Shown here: piece by piece, positions 18,364-26,740 of the stretch
Layout: each line of letters starts with the position of its first letter
Numbering within the stretch: position 1 is the first letter of the stretch
Assembly: GCA_022071965.1 (NCBI GenBank)
Contig: JAJVIQ010000003.1
Location: forward strand, 62,001-126,000
DNA: 64,000 bases
Reading direction: 5' to 3'
Origin: Gammaproteobacteria bacterium
GTDB taxonomy: Bacteria; Pseudomonadota; Gammaproteobacteria; JAJPIJ01
Position numbers and translations under genes: made by a program
Notes under the pieces: model-generated
What the model saw: the letters and a program-made list of their open reading frames with translations, nothing else
The model's database searches: none
What the model was told of the DNA's origin: nothing

Positions 18364-18899
18364 TTCAGCCCGTCCAGGATCTCGTCGACCTTCTCGGGGG
18401 TAAGGTTCTCGTAGTACCGGTGATTGACCTGCATCATCGGCGCGCCACAGCAGGCGGCCAGGCACTCCTCCTCCCGCTTCAGGAAGATCCGGCCGTCCGG
18501 TGTGCTCTCGCCCGTCTTGATGCCGAGCTTACCCTCGATGTGCGCCACGATGCCGTCGGCCCCGCACAGCATGCACGAGACATTCGTGCACACCGATACG
18601 CTGTTGCGTCCCACCGGCTGCAGCTCGAACATCGAGTAGAAGCTGGCGACCTCGTAGACGGCGATGTTCGGCAGCCCGAGGTAGGCCGCCACCGCGTCCA
18701 TCAGATCCACCGTGAGGTGACCGCCGTTCTCGTGCTGCACCTCGCGCAAGGCGGCAAGCACGGCCGATCGCTTGCGATCGGCGGGATACTTCGCCAGCCA
18801 CCCGTCAATCACATGACGGGCATGTTCGGATAATTCGCGCTCCGCGTCGCCTTGCATGACTTGTTCTTGTTCAACGGTCGATTTCGCCGAATACGACAT
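18360..18899 (-). CDS. nuoE: NADH-quinone oxidoreductase subunit E (2Fe-2S)
   Basis: A 179-residue (or 165-residue) thioredoxin-like subunit holding cluster N1a. The four Cys ligands occur as SVCTNVSCM and [10 protein letters not shown]. Start uncertain: ATG 18899 overlaps nuoD by 29 bases, while ATG 18857 ([15 protein letters not shown]) lies 13 bases after the nuoD stop and gives a more typical length. Neither has a strong ribosome-binding site. It is coupled to nuoF by a 4-base overlap. Confidence 0.94.
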   Translation of the reverse strand: MSYSAKSTVEQEQVMQGDAERELSEHARHVIDGWLAKYPADRKRSAVLAALREVQHENGGHLTVDLMDAVAAYLGLPNIAVYEVASFYSMFELQPVGRNSVSVCTNVSCMLCGADGIVAHIEGKLGIKTGESTPDGRIFLKREEECLAACCGAPMMQVNHRYYENLTPEKVDEILDGLK

Positions 18900-20124
18900 C
18901 CTGGCTGCCGATGAGGGCGACCACGTCGGCCAGCATGTGGCCTTTCGCCATCTCGTTCATCGCGGCCAGATGCGTGTAGCTCGGTGGTCGGATCTTGACA
19001 CGATACGGCTTGTTGGCACCGTCCGAGATCAAGTAAATCCCGAATTCCCCCTTGGGATGCTCCACCGCCGCATAGACCTCGCCTTCCGGTACGCAATAGC
19101 CCTCGGTGAACAGCTTGAAGTGGTGGATGAGCGACTCCATGTCGCCCTTCATCTCCTCGCGCCGCGGCGGCGGGATCTTGTGGTCGTCGAGAATGACGGG
19201 GCCAGGGTTGGCGCGCAGCCATTCCACGCACTGCCTGATGATGCGGTTGGACTGTCGCATCTCCTCCACGCGCACCAGGTAGCGGTCGTAGCAGTCGCCG
19301 TTCACGCCCACGGGTATGTCGAAGTCCAGCTCGTCGTACACGTCGTAGGGCTGCTTCTTGCGCAGATCCCACTCGATGCCCGAACCCCGCAGCATCGCGC
19401 CGGTGAAACCTAGCTGCAGGGCGCGCTCCGGCGACACGACGCCTATCCCGACCGTGCGCTGCTTCCAGATACGGTTGTCGGTGAGCAGTATCTCGTACTC
19501 GTCGATGCAGGCCGGGAACCGGTTGGTGAAACTCTCGATGAAGTCGAGCAGCGAACCCTGCCGGTTTTCATTGAGGCGCCTGATCTCGGCCTCGCTGCGG
19601 AAACGCGAAGGCTGGTACTGAGGCATCTGCTCCGGAAGATCGCGATAGACCCCGCCCGGCCGGTAATAGGTCGCATGCATGCGTGTGCCCGAGACCGCCT
19701 CGTAGCAGTCCATGAGGTCCTCGCGCTCGCGAAAGCAGTAAATGAACACGGTCATGGCGCCGATGTCCAGACCGTGGCATCCGAGCCAAAGCAGGTGATT
19801 CAGCAGGCGCGTGATCTCGTCGAACATCACGCGTATGTACTGCGCGCGCCTCGGCGGCGAGATCCCGAGCAGCCTCTCGATGGCCATCACGTAGGCGTGC
19901 TCGTTGCACATCATGGACACGTAGTCCAGGCGGTCCATGTAGCCGATGCTCTGGTTGTAGGGCTTGCTCTCGGCCAACTTCTCCGTGCCCCGGTGCAGCA
20001 GGCCGATGTGCGGGTCGGCCCGTTCGATGACCTCGCCGTCCATCTCCAGCACCAGGCGCAGTACACCGTGCGCCGCGGGGTGCTGGGGACCGAAGTTCAG
20101 GGTCATGTTGCGTATCTCGGGCAT
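18871..20124 (-). CDS. nuoD: NADH-quinone oxidoreductase subunit D
   Basis: A 417-residue, 49-kDa-type subunit lining the quinone pocket, beginning [20 protein letters not shown]. The quinone-site His and Tyr region ([14 protein letters not shown] and [14 protein letters not shown]) and the C-terminal [21 protein letters not shown] signature are present. It is separate from nuoC (5-base gap), unlike the fused NuoCD of enterobacteria and pseudomonads. Confidence 0.97.
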   Translation of the reverse strand: MPEIRNMTLNFGPQHPAAHGVLRLVLEMDGEVIERADPHIGLLHRGTEKLAESKPYNQSIGYMDRLDYVSMMCNEHAYVMAIERLLGISPPRRAQYIRVMFDEITRLLNHLLWLGCHGLDIGAMTVFIYCFREREDLMDCYEAVSGTRMHATYYRPGGVYRDLPEQMPQYQPSRFRSEAEIRRLNENRQGSLLDFIESFTNRFPACIDEYEILLTDNRIWKQRTVGIGVVSPERALQLGFTGAMLRGSGIEWDLRKKQPYDVYDELDFDIPVGVNGDCYDRYLVRVEEMRQSNRIIRQCVEWLRANPGPVILDDHKIPPPRREEMKGDMESLIHHFKLFTEGYCVPEGEVYAAVEHPKGEFGIYLISDGANKPYRVKIRPPSYTHLAAMNEMAKGHMLADVVALIGSQDVVFGEIDR

Positions 20125-20129
20125 GGCGA

Positions 20130-20813
20130 TCAGTGTCCGCTCGACTTGCGCGCGTCCTCGTAGCGTTCGTCGACGCGGATGACGCGCGGAACGAGGACCC
20201 TGTTTTCGATGGTGACGGGCTGGTAGATGACGCGCTTCCTGTCCGGATCGTAGCGGACCTCGACATTGCCCTCGAGCGGGAAGTCCTTGCGGAACGGGTG
20301 TCCGATGAAGCCGTAGTCCGTCAGGATGCGGCGCAGGTCCGGATGCCCTTCGAACAGTATGCCGAAGAGATCGAAGGCCTCGCGCTCGAACCAGTCCGCC
20401 GAGTTCCAGATCGATACCACGCTGTCTACACGCGGCGGATCGCCCGCCAGGAAGACGCGAACCCGCAGGCGCTGGTTGTGCCGGTAGGAAAGCAGGTGAT
20501 ACACGACGGCGAACCGTTCGCCGCGCCACGACGGCATGGTGCCGCCGGCGCCGACGCCGCGGCTGAAGCCGTCGGTGGAGGACTGATTCGTCTCCCAGTC
20601 GCTCTGCCCGTAGGTCGAGTAGTCGACGCCACACAGGTCGGTGAGTTGCTCGAACGCGAACGGGTCCTCGTCGCGGAGCATCCGGGCCATCTCCGGCCAG
20701 CCCGCGCGCGACGCCTCCAGCGTCACCTGACCGAGCGCCACGCTCAGGTGCCCGCTCGAGGTGGGGAACCGCTGCTGCAGCGCGGCCTTCAATTCTTCCG
20801 GGGACGGCGGCAT
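20130..20813 (-). CDS. nuoC: NADH-quinone oxidoreductase subunit C
   Basis: A 227-residue 30-kDa-type subunit. The family signature ERE.FDLFGI appears as [20 protein letters not shown], followed by [20 protein letters not shown]. An Asp/Ser-rich insertion ([16 protein letters not shown]) sits in the middle of the protein. It is an unfused nuoC with a 10-base gap after nuoB. Confidence 0.96.
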   Translation of the reverse strand: MPPSPEELKAALQQRFPTSSGHLSVALGQVTLEASRAGWPEMARMLRDEDPFAFEQLTDLCGVDYSTYGQSDWETNQSSTDGFSRGVGAGGTMPSWRGERFAVVYHLLSYRHNQRLRVRVFLAGDPPRVDSVVSIWNSADWFEREAFDLFGILFEGHPDLRRILTDYGFIGHPFRKDFPLEGNVEVRYDPDRKRVIYQPVTIENRVLVPRVIRVDERYEDARKSSGH

Positions 20814-20823
20814 TCGGGGCGGC

Positions 20824-21300
20824 CTAGCGGGCGATGGTGCTGGTGCGCCTGATCTTGTTGTGCAGTTGCACGATTCCGAACAGCAGCGCCTCGGCCGTGG
20901 GCGGACAGCCGGGCACGTACACGTCGACGGGCACGATGCGATCGCAGCCGCGCACCACGGCGTAGGAGTAGTGATAGTAGCCGCCGCCGTTGGCGCAGGA
21001 GCCCATGGAGATCACCCAGCGGGGCTCCGGCATCTGGTCGTAGACCTTGCGCAGCGCCGGAGCCATCTTGTTCACCAGGGTACCGGCCACGATCATCAGA
21101 TCAGACTGCCGCGGGCTGGGACGAAAGAACATGCCGAAACGGTCGAGGTCGTAGCGCGCCGCGCCGGCGTGCATCATCTCCACCGCGCAGCAGGCGAGCC
21201 CGAAGGTCACCGGCCACAGCGACCCGGTGCGTGCCCAGTTGATCACCTTGTCGACGGTGGTGGTGACCACGCCCTTCTCGAGAACGCCTTCTATGCCCAT
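20824..21300 (-). CDS. nuoB: NADH-quinone oxidoreductase subunit B (cluster N2)
   Basis: A 158-residue subunit that carries the terminal 4Fe-4S cluster N2 donating electrons to quinone. The tandem cysteines ([10 protein letters not shown]) and the two later ligands (MGSCANGG and [12 protein letters not shown]) are present. It starts 34 bases after nuoA ends. Confidence 0.97.
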   Translation of the reverse strand: MGIEGVLEKGVVTTTVDKVINWARTGSLWPVTFGLACCAVEMMHAGAARYDLDRFGMFFRPSPRQSDLMIVAGTLVNKMAPALRKVYDQMPEPRWVISMGSCANGGGYYHYSYAVVRGCDRIVPVDVYVPGCPPTAEALLFGIVQLHNKIRRTSTIAR

Positions 21301-21334
21301 GCGCGTCGCCTCATCAGTGCCTGACGGGTATCAC

Positions 21335-21691
21335 CTACTCCCACTCGAGGGCACCCTTCTTCCATTCGTAGATGAAGCCGACAACCAGCACGCCCAGGAA
21401 CACCATCATGGCGACGAAACCGGGGGTGCCGATGTCCTTGAGCACGACGGCCCACGGGAACAGGAAAGCAATCTCGAGATCGAAGAGGATGAAGAGTATG
21501 GCGACCAGATAGTAACGCACGTCGAACTTCATGCGCGCGTCCTCGAAGGCCTCGAAGCCGCATTCGTACGGTGAGTCCTTTTCGACATCGGGCACCCGGC
21601 GGCCCAGTACGTAGCCCAATGCGATGCAGATGATCCCGACCAGCAGGCCGAAGCAGATAAACACCAGTATCGGCAGGTACTGACCCAGCAT
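21335..21691 (-). CDS. nuoA: NADH-quinone oxidoreductase subunit A
   Basis: A 118-residue, three-helix membrane subunit beginning [15 protein letters not shown]. The conserved loop [20 protein letters not shown], which touches the quinone site, is intact. It is the first gene of the 14-gene nuo operon. The 281 bases between it and the upstream tRNA-Leu hold no gene and probably carry the nuo promoter, though I could not pick a convincing one. Confidence 0.97.
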   Translation of the reverse strand: MLGQYLPILVFICFGLLVGIICIALGYVLGRRVPDVEKDSPYECGFEAFEDARMKFDVRYYLVAILFILFDLEIAFLFPWAVVLKDIGTPGFVAMMVFLGVLVVGFIYEWKKGALEWE

Positions 21692-21972
21692 GCGGCTCAG
21701 GCGCGGCGACGCCGCCCCGTCTCTCCTCTGTCTCGGAACCGCCAGTTTGCGGTGCGATGCAAGTGTACTGCAAAACAGACTGCCGCAATCGCCTTTTTCG
21801 GCTTTCGATGCGGCACGATCGCCTAGACGAGGATCGGGCGGGCTTGCGTGTGCGAAAACGCGACACTGCCCGGAGGGCGGCACCGGGACGCGGAGCGAGG
21901 CCCGGCGCTGAATATGGCAACGGTACCGGCCCGTCGTGGATCCTCCGCGGCGGCGTCGGCCTGACGAAAGGA

Positions 21973-22057
21973 TGGTGCCGACGGTGAGACTCGAACTCAC
22001 ACGGGTTGCCCCGCCACCCCCTCAAGATGGTGTGTCTACCAATTCCACCACGTCGGC
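21973..22057 (-). tRNA. tRNA-Leu, anticodon GAG
   Basis: The minus strand folds as an 85-base class II tRNA. It has acceptor stem GCCGACG/CGTCGGC with discriminator A and an encoded CCA, and D arm GTGGAATTGGTAGACAC. The anticodon stem CCATC/GGTGG has loop TTGAGGG (anticodon GAG, reads CUC/CUU). A long variable arm (CGGGGCAACCCG) and T arm GTGAGTTCGAGTCTCAC complete the fold. It lies between secG and nuoA on the same strand and may be processed from a secG or nuo transcript. Confidence 0.96.
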
Positions 22058-22112
22058 ATGCCGGACCCGTCGCCTTGCTGACCCGGAGACGGGGGCGCTA
22101 CAGTATCATTTA

Positions 22113-22544
22113 TCAGTTCGTCGGTGCAGTGGGCTTCCCGGCATTCTCCGCCGGGGCCTCGACTCGCGGCTCGGGCTTCACCGTCGGCACCTCGGCATCC
22201 GCCGCGCCGACCGCCTTCGGTGCCTCGCTGCCCGCCGCCTTCTTCACCGCTTCCTCGAGGACCGTGGCGCTTTCGGCCCGACGCATGACAGACTCCTTGC
22301 CCTGCGTGGTCTTGCCCGCCAGGTAGGACAGCGCAAAACAGTTGGTGAAAAAGAGGATTGCCAGGATGGCGGTCGTGCGCGTGAGGAACGACGCGGCGCC
22401 GCGCGCACCGAACACCGTGCTCGAGGCGCCGCTGCCGAAGGCCGCGCCGGCATCCGCGCCGCGGCCACGCTGGATCAGGATGAGGGCGATCATGGAGATC
22501 GCGAGCAGTATCTGCACTATGAGAAGTATCGTCATCGACATCAT
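22113..22544 (-). CDS. secG: Preprotein translocase subunit SecG
   Basis: A 143-residue inner-membrane protein with two hydrophobic segments (residues about 4-22 and 52-72) joined by a Gly/Ala-rich loop (GADAGAAFGSGASSTVFGARG), the standard SecG layout. The C-terminus is an Ala/Pro/Lys/Glu-rich extension. It assists SecYE during SecA-driven export. It follows tpiA by 7 bases and precedes tRNA-Leu, an order common in proteobacteria. Confidence 0.94.
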   Translation of the reverse strand: MMSMTILLIVQILLAISMIALILIQRGRGADAGAAFGSGASSTVFGARGAASFLTRTTAILAILFFTNCFALSYLAGKTTQGKESVMRRAESATVLEEAVKKAAGSEAPKAVGAADAEVPTVKPEPRVEAPAENAGKPTAPTN

Positions 22545-22551
22545 TGAATTG

Positions 22552-23328
22552 TCACCCCTGCGCCGCGCCGATTCGCGTAGCGGCGGCGCGACAAATGGTC
22601 AGGAACTCGGCGGCATCCAGGGAGGCGCCCCCCACGAGGCCGCCGTCTATGTCGGGCTGGGCCAGCAGCGCAGCGGCGTTGCCGCCTTTGACGCTGCCCC
22701 CATAAAGGATCCTCACCGCTCTCGCTGCCACCGGGTCCCTCAGCCCCACCTGCCCCCTGATAAACACGTGTACGGCCTGGGCCTGTTCCGGAGTGGCGTT
22801 GCGACCCGTGCCGATCGCCCACACCGGCTCGTAAGCGATGACGGCCTGCTGAAATGCGGCGGCTGTGCTCGTTGCCAGCACGGCCCCGAGCTGGCGGCCT
22901 GCGACAGCCTCGGTCTCGCCGGCCTCGCGCTCCGCCAGCGTCTCGCCCACGCACAGTATCGGGACCAGCCCATGCTCCAGCGCCCTGGCGAACTTGCGGG
23001 CCACCAGCTCGTCGGATTCGCCGTGGTACTGCCGGCGCTCGGAATGGCCCACTATCACGTAACGGCAACCGACATCGCGAAGCATACCGGCACCAATCTC
23101 GCCGGTGTAGGCGCCGCTGTCATGATCGGACAGGTCCTGACCACCAAGGACCACGGGCGTGTGCCGGACGAGGTCCGCGACCATGCCCAGGTACACGAAG
23201 GGGGGAAAGACCGCGATCTCGATGTCCCTCAGGTCGCCGGCCTGCCGAAGGATCCCCTCCATCAAGGCCCCGACGGACACGCGCGTGCCGTTCATCTTCC
23301 AGTTTCCGGCAACCAGTGCGCGCCGCAC
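22552..23328 (-). CDS. tpiA: Triose-phosphate isomerase
   Basis: This 258-residue glycolytic enzyme interconverts dihydroxyacetone phosphate and glyceraldehyde 3-phosphate. The catalytic Lys (GNWKMNG), His (IVGHSERRQ), Glu (AYEPVWAIGTG) and phosphate loop (YGGSVKGGNAA) are all present. I prefer the GTG at 23328, with a GAGGG site 7 bases upstream and an N-terminus (MRRALVAGNWKMNG) matching other TpiA proteins. A GTG at 23346 is also in frame. Confidence 0.96.
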   Translation of the reverse strand: MRRALVAGNWKMNGTRVSVGALMEGILRQAGDLRDIEIAVFPPFVYLGMVADLVRHTPVVLGGQDLSDHDSGAYTGEIGAGMLRDVGCRYVIVGHSERRQYHGESDELVARKFARALEHGLVPILCVGETLAEREAGETEAVAGRQLGAVLATSTAAAFQQAVIAYEPVWAIGTGRNATPEQAQAVHVFIRGQVGLRDPVAARAVRILYGGSVKGGNAAALLAQPDIDGGLVGGASLDAAEFLTICRAAATRIGAAQG

Positions 23329-23441
23329 GTCCAGGCCCTCGTCCACGAAGGGCGCAAAGCTTACCGATCAGGCGGTTCTAAATCAATTTGCCTCCCGGGC
23401 ACCACGCCCGCGGCGTAATGGGCGTCACCATTCGCGCCCGC

Positions 23442-23651
23442 CTAGCACGCCGGCGCCAATCGTGGCGGCAGCGTCCGTCGTCGCCGACCATGCCGATTCC
23501 AGACCTGCTCATGGACGTAGTAGGCGATCGTGTTGATGGCCGGCTCGGCCAGCGCAATCGCGCCGCCGACGAGCGCGTCGCCGCTGATGAGGTAGGCAAC
23601 GGAAAACGCGATGGTGAAATGTACCGTGGCAAACGTGAGCGTCTTGGCCAT
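23442..23651 (-). CDS. Small DUF2061-like membrane protein
   Basis: A 69-residue protein with two hydrophobic segments (AKTLTFATVHFTIAFSVAYL and LVGGAIALAEPAINTIAYY), then HEQVWNR and a basic tail. This pattern matches the DUF2061 family of small membrane proteins, whose function is unknown. The ATG at 23651 has a GGAGGA site 6 bases upstream. It stands alone between tpiA and an AT-rich stretch, divergent from the patatin gene. Confidence 0.8.
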   Translation of the reverse strand: MAKTLTFATVHFTIAFSVAYLISGDALVGGAIALAEPAINTIAYYVHEQVWNRHGRRRRTLPPRLAPAC

Positions 23652-23689
23652 GAAATCCTCCGGGCAGGTCAATTTCCGAGTGGTGACAG

Positions 23690-23875
23690 CCTAAGGGACT
23701 CCATTCCAAGATGAAAATGAATCTTATTTATAACTCTGATAGCGGCATGGCCCGAGGCTGCACAACGCTGCTACCTGCCAAGACCACAAGATGCATATAT
23801 TTCATTAATTTACAACGCGTTATCGCATGCACTGCATTCCGTCACAGAATTTCGGTTGACCCCTATCATGCTGTG
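23690..23875 (+). promoter_or_regulatory. AT-rich region before the patatin gene, with a -10-like TATCAT
   Basis: This stretch is clearly lower in GC than its surroundings (runs such as TTATTTATAACTCTGATAGC and ATATATTTCATTAATTTAC). TATCAT at 23864-23869 stands six bases before the ATG at 23876, the same geometry as at the SCO1 gene. TTGACC at 23856 is too close to act as its -35. It probably holds the patatin promoter and may bind a nucleoid protein. Confidence 0.4.
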
Positions 23876-24919
23876 ATGCAGCATTACCCTATGTTGCAGA
23901 GCAAAAAGCAGGTTAGTCTCGCGCTTCAGGGCGGCGGTGCGCATGGCGCGTTCACCTGGGGCGTACTCGACCGGCTTCTCGAGGACGGCCGGGTGCGCAT
24001 CGAAGGGATCAGCGCCACGAGCTCAGGGGCCATGAATGCGGTCACCATGACCCAGGGCCTGCTGCGAGGCGGTCCTGACGCCGCGCGTGAGGACCTGGGG
24101 AGATTCTGGGAGATGGTCGCGCAACGCTCTCCGTTTCAGATGCCCGGTCACGGGATGCTCGGCCTGCTCGGTGGCGCCGGCGGGACCGAACCGCCGGCCT
24201 GGATGCAGGCCTATATCGGGCTGTCACGATCACTGTCCCCGTATGTCGTCAATCCTCTCGACATCAATCCGCTCCGCGACATCCTGCGGGAATTGATCGA
24301 TTTCGACCGACTGCGCCAGGACTGCCCGACCAAGCTGTTCATCGCGGCGACGCGCGTCAACAATGGCCGCATCCGCATCTTCAAGAATGGCGAACTGAGC
24401 GTCGAGGCGATGCTCGCCTCGGCATGCGTGCCATCCATGCACCACGCCGTGGAGATCGACGGGGAGGCCTACTGGGATGGCGGCTTTTCCGGCAATCCCG
24501 CCCTCTTCCCGCTCATCTACGACTGCCGCAGCGAGGACATAGTCATCGTCATGCTGCACCCGCTGCAACGGGAGAAGACCCCGACCAGCGCCAGTGCTAT
24601 CTGGGAACACATGACCGAGTTGGCCTTCAATACCGCGTTCATGCGCGAGATGCAGAGCATCGCCCAGCTGAAGCATCAGGCCGAGCAGCTCTGGGGCTTC
24701 GGCCCTGTGGAGCGCCGGATCAAGCGTCTGAAGCTGCATCTCATCGAGGGCGAGGAGTCGCTCAGCGCCCTCAGTCACAACAGTCGTTTCAATGCGCGTC
24801 TGTCGTTCCTGACGCACCTGCGCGATCGCGGGCGCGATCACGCAACGCAATGGCTGGAGGAGCAGTTCCCGCAGGTGGGCGCGCGCTCGACCCTTGACCT
24901 CGCTGCGCATTTCGCGTGA
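23876..24919 (+). CDS. Patatin-like phospholipase or serine hydrolase, linked to PHA synthase
   Basis: A 347-residue patatin-fold protein without a signal peptide. The oxyanion-hole GGGAHG (19-24) and the DGG of the Ser-Asp dyad (YWDGGFSGNP) are present. The nucleophile elbow reads ATSSG (47-51) instead of GxSxG, with Ser49 as the expected nucleophile. The start is ATG 23876 or 23891; neither has a ribosome-binding site. It ends 6 bases before phaC, so the two are almost certainly cotranscribed. This suggests a role at PHA granules (depolymerase or lipid hydrolase), inferred from position only. Confidence 0.85.
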   Translation: MQHYPMLQSKKQVSLALQGGGAHGAFTWGVLDRLLEDGRVRIEGISATSSGAMNAVTMTQGLLRGGPDAAREDLGRFWEMVAQRSPFQMPGHGMLGLLGGAGGTEPPAWMQAYIGLSRSLSPYVVNPLDINPLRDILRELIDFDRLRQDCPTKLFIAATRVNNGRIRIFKNGELSVEAMLASACVPSMHHAVEIDGEAYWDGGFSGNPALFPLIYDCRSEDIVIVMLHPLQREKTPTSASAIWEHMTELAFNTAFMREMQSIAQLKHQAEQLWGFGPVERRIKRLKLHLIEGEESLSALSHNSRFNARLSFLTHLRDRGRDHATQWLEEQFPQVGARSTLDLAAHFA

Positions 24920-24925
24920 GGCGCC

Positions 24926-26713
24926 ATGAGCAAGGCGGTCGACAAGCAACCTGCGGTGAAGACGGACACTTCCCCGCGCCTCTGGGAACAATGGGCGGGG
25001 AGCCCCTGGGGGCGATGTTGGCTTGACTGGCAGCGCAGCGTCTGGTCGGACCTCCCGCTGGCGCGCCTTTTCCCGCTGGACCCCGCCGAAGTCTGCCGCG
25101 CGTGGACCGAGTTCGGCGAAACGCTTGTCGCACGGCCGGCGCTGCTCGACCGGCAACTCACCCTGCTGGCGCTGGAGCAGTTGCGGCTTGCCCTGTGGGC
25201 TACGCGGCAACTGACCGGCGATCTCGCCCCAGCACCTCTGCCGACGCCGCCGCGCGACCGCCGCTTCAGCGACGAGGACTGGGAGGCCGTGCTGCCTTTC
25301 AGCGTCCTGCGCCAGTTCTACCAACTGTGGTCGCGGTGGCTGTCGGAGACTGCGAGCCGCCTGGACCTTGACGCGCCGGCGCGACAGCGCGTGAGCTTTT
25401 ACCTGCGCCAATGGCTCGATGCGCTCAGTCCATCGAATTTCCCCGCGACCAACCCCGTGGTGGTGCGCGAGACCATCGCGAGTGCCGGCGAGAATCTTCG
25501 GCGTGGATTGCAAAACCTGCTCGCGGACGCCGGCCAGGGCGCGATCTCGGTCGTACCGTCGCAGCGCTTCCGCCCCGGCGAGAACCTGGCGCTGACGGCA
25601 GGGGCGGTCGTCCTGCGCAACGAATTGATGGAGCTCATCCAGTACGCGCCGGCCACGAGGGAGGCCTTTGCCGTGCCCGTTCTGATCCTGCCACCCTGGA
25701 TCAATCGGTATTACGTGCTCGATATCCGCCCCGGGATGAGTCTGGTCGAGCATCTCGTCGCGCAGGGCCATACCGTCTTCATGGTGAGTTGGCGGAATCC
25801 CGATGCATCGCAGGCCGACGTCGAGCTCGAGGATTATCTGCGGCTGGGCGCGCTCGCGGCACTGAAGGCAGCGAAATCGATCGCCGGCAGCCGCAAGGTC
25901 AACACGGTCGGCTACTGCATCGGCGGCACGCTGCTCGGGATCATGCTGGCGCATCTTGCCGCCCGGCGCGACAGCAGCGTGACGAGCGCGACCTTTCTGA
26001 CCACGCTGCTCGACTTCTCGGAGGTTGGCGAGACGTCGGTTTTCATCGACGGACAGCAGCTCGCCGAGGTCCAAAGGCGCATGCAGGAGAAGGGCTATCT
26101 GGCACCCGAGGAGCTGAGCGCAGTGTTCCGGATGATGCGCAGCAACGACCTCATCTGGAATTTCGTGGTGAACAATTATCTCCTGGGACGCGAGCCACCC
26201 GCGTTCGATCTCATGCACTGGAGCGTCGACGGCACGCGTCTGCCGCGGGCGATGCAGGAGTATTATCTGTACAACATGTACGTCCGCAACAATCTCAGCA
26301 GGCCCGGCGCGCTGACGCTGCTCGGCACGCCACTGGATCTTGGTCGCGTCCGGTGTCCCGCGTATTTCGTCGCCGGCGCCGAAGACCATATCGTGCCCTG
26401 GCAGACGGCCTACCGCTCGGCACGCCTGCTGCCGGGAGCCACCCGCTTCGTCCTCGGGCGTGCGGGGCATATCACCGCCGTGGTGTGTCCCGCCGGGGGG
26501 CGGCGCAACCAGTACATCGTCGGCGACTGTGCGCAGAGCGACGCCGACGCGTGGCTCGCCGCCCACACGCAGTCGCGCGAGGGCAGCTGGTGGCTTGACT
26601 GGGTCAGGTGGCTGGCGGCCAGGTCGGGCGCGAAGGGTGCGCCGCCGAGTCTGGGCAACCAAAGGCATCCGCCACTCATGTCGGCGCCGGGCCAGTACGT
26701 ACTGGAGGGGTAG
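24926..26713 (+). CDS. phaC: Poly(3-hydroxyalkanoate) synthase, PhaC class I-like
   Basis: This 595-residue alpha/beta hydrolase polymerises hydroxyacyl-CoA into storage polyester. The lipase-like box GYCIGG supplies Cys331; Asp487 (AGAEDHIVPW) and His515 (GRAGHIT) complete the triad. The N-terminal PhaC domain is recognisable from NPVVVRETIASAGENLRRGL, and the active-site region ends in WWLDWVRWLA, typical of class I enzymes. No phaA, phaB, phaP or phaR lies nearby; the neighbours are a patatin-like hydrolase upstream and an acyl-CoA ligase downstream. Confidence 0.93.
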   Translation: MSKAVDKQPAVKTDTSPRLWEQWAGSPWGRCWLDWQRSVWSDLPLARLFPLDPAEVCRAWTEFGETLVARPALLDRQLTLLALEQLRLALWATRQLTGDLAPAPLPTPPRDRRFSDEDWEAVLPFSVLRQFYQLWSRWLSETASRLDLDAPARQRVSFYLRQWLDALSPSNFPATNPVVVRETIASAGENLRRGLQNLLADAGQGAISVVPSQRFRPGENLALTAGAVVLRNELMELIQYAPATREAFAVPVLILPPWINRYYVLDIRPGMSLVEHLVAQGHTVFMVSWRNPDASQADVELEDYLRLGALAALKAAKSIAGSRKVNTVGYCIGGTLLGIMLAHLAARRDSSVTSATFLTTLLDFSEVGETSVFIDGQQLAEVQRRMQEKGYLAPEELSAVFRMMRSNDLIWNFVVNNYLLGREPPAFDLMHWSVDGTRLPRAMQEYYLYNMYVRNNLSRPGALTLLGTPLDLGRVRCPAYFVAGAEDHIVPWQTAYRSARLLPGATRFVLGRAGHITAVVCPAGGRRNQYIVGDCAQSDADAWLAAHTQSREGSWWLDWVRWLAARSGAKGAPPSLGNQRHPPLMSAPGQYVLEG

Positions 26714-26740
26714 TCCTTCGGATCACGGGGGCCGGAATCC

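Noticed and set aside
23856-23861. TTGACC as -35 of the patatin promoter
   Set aside because: The only good -10-like sequence (TATCAT) starts two bases after it, far too close.
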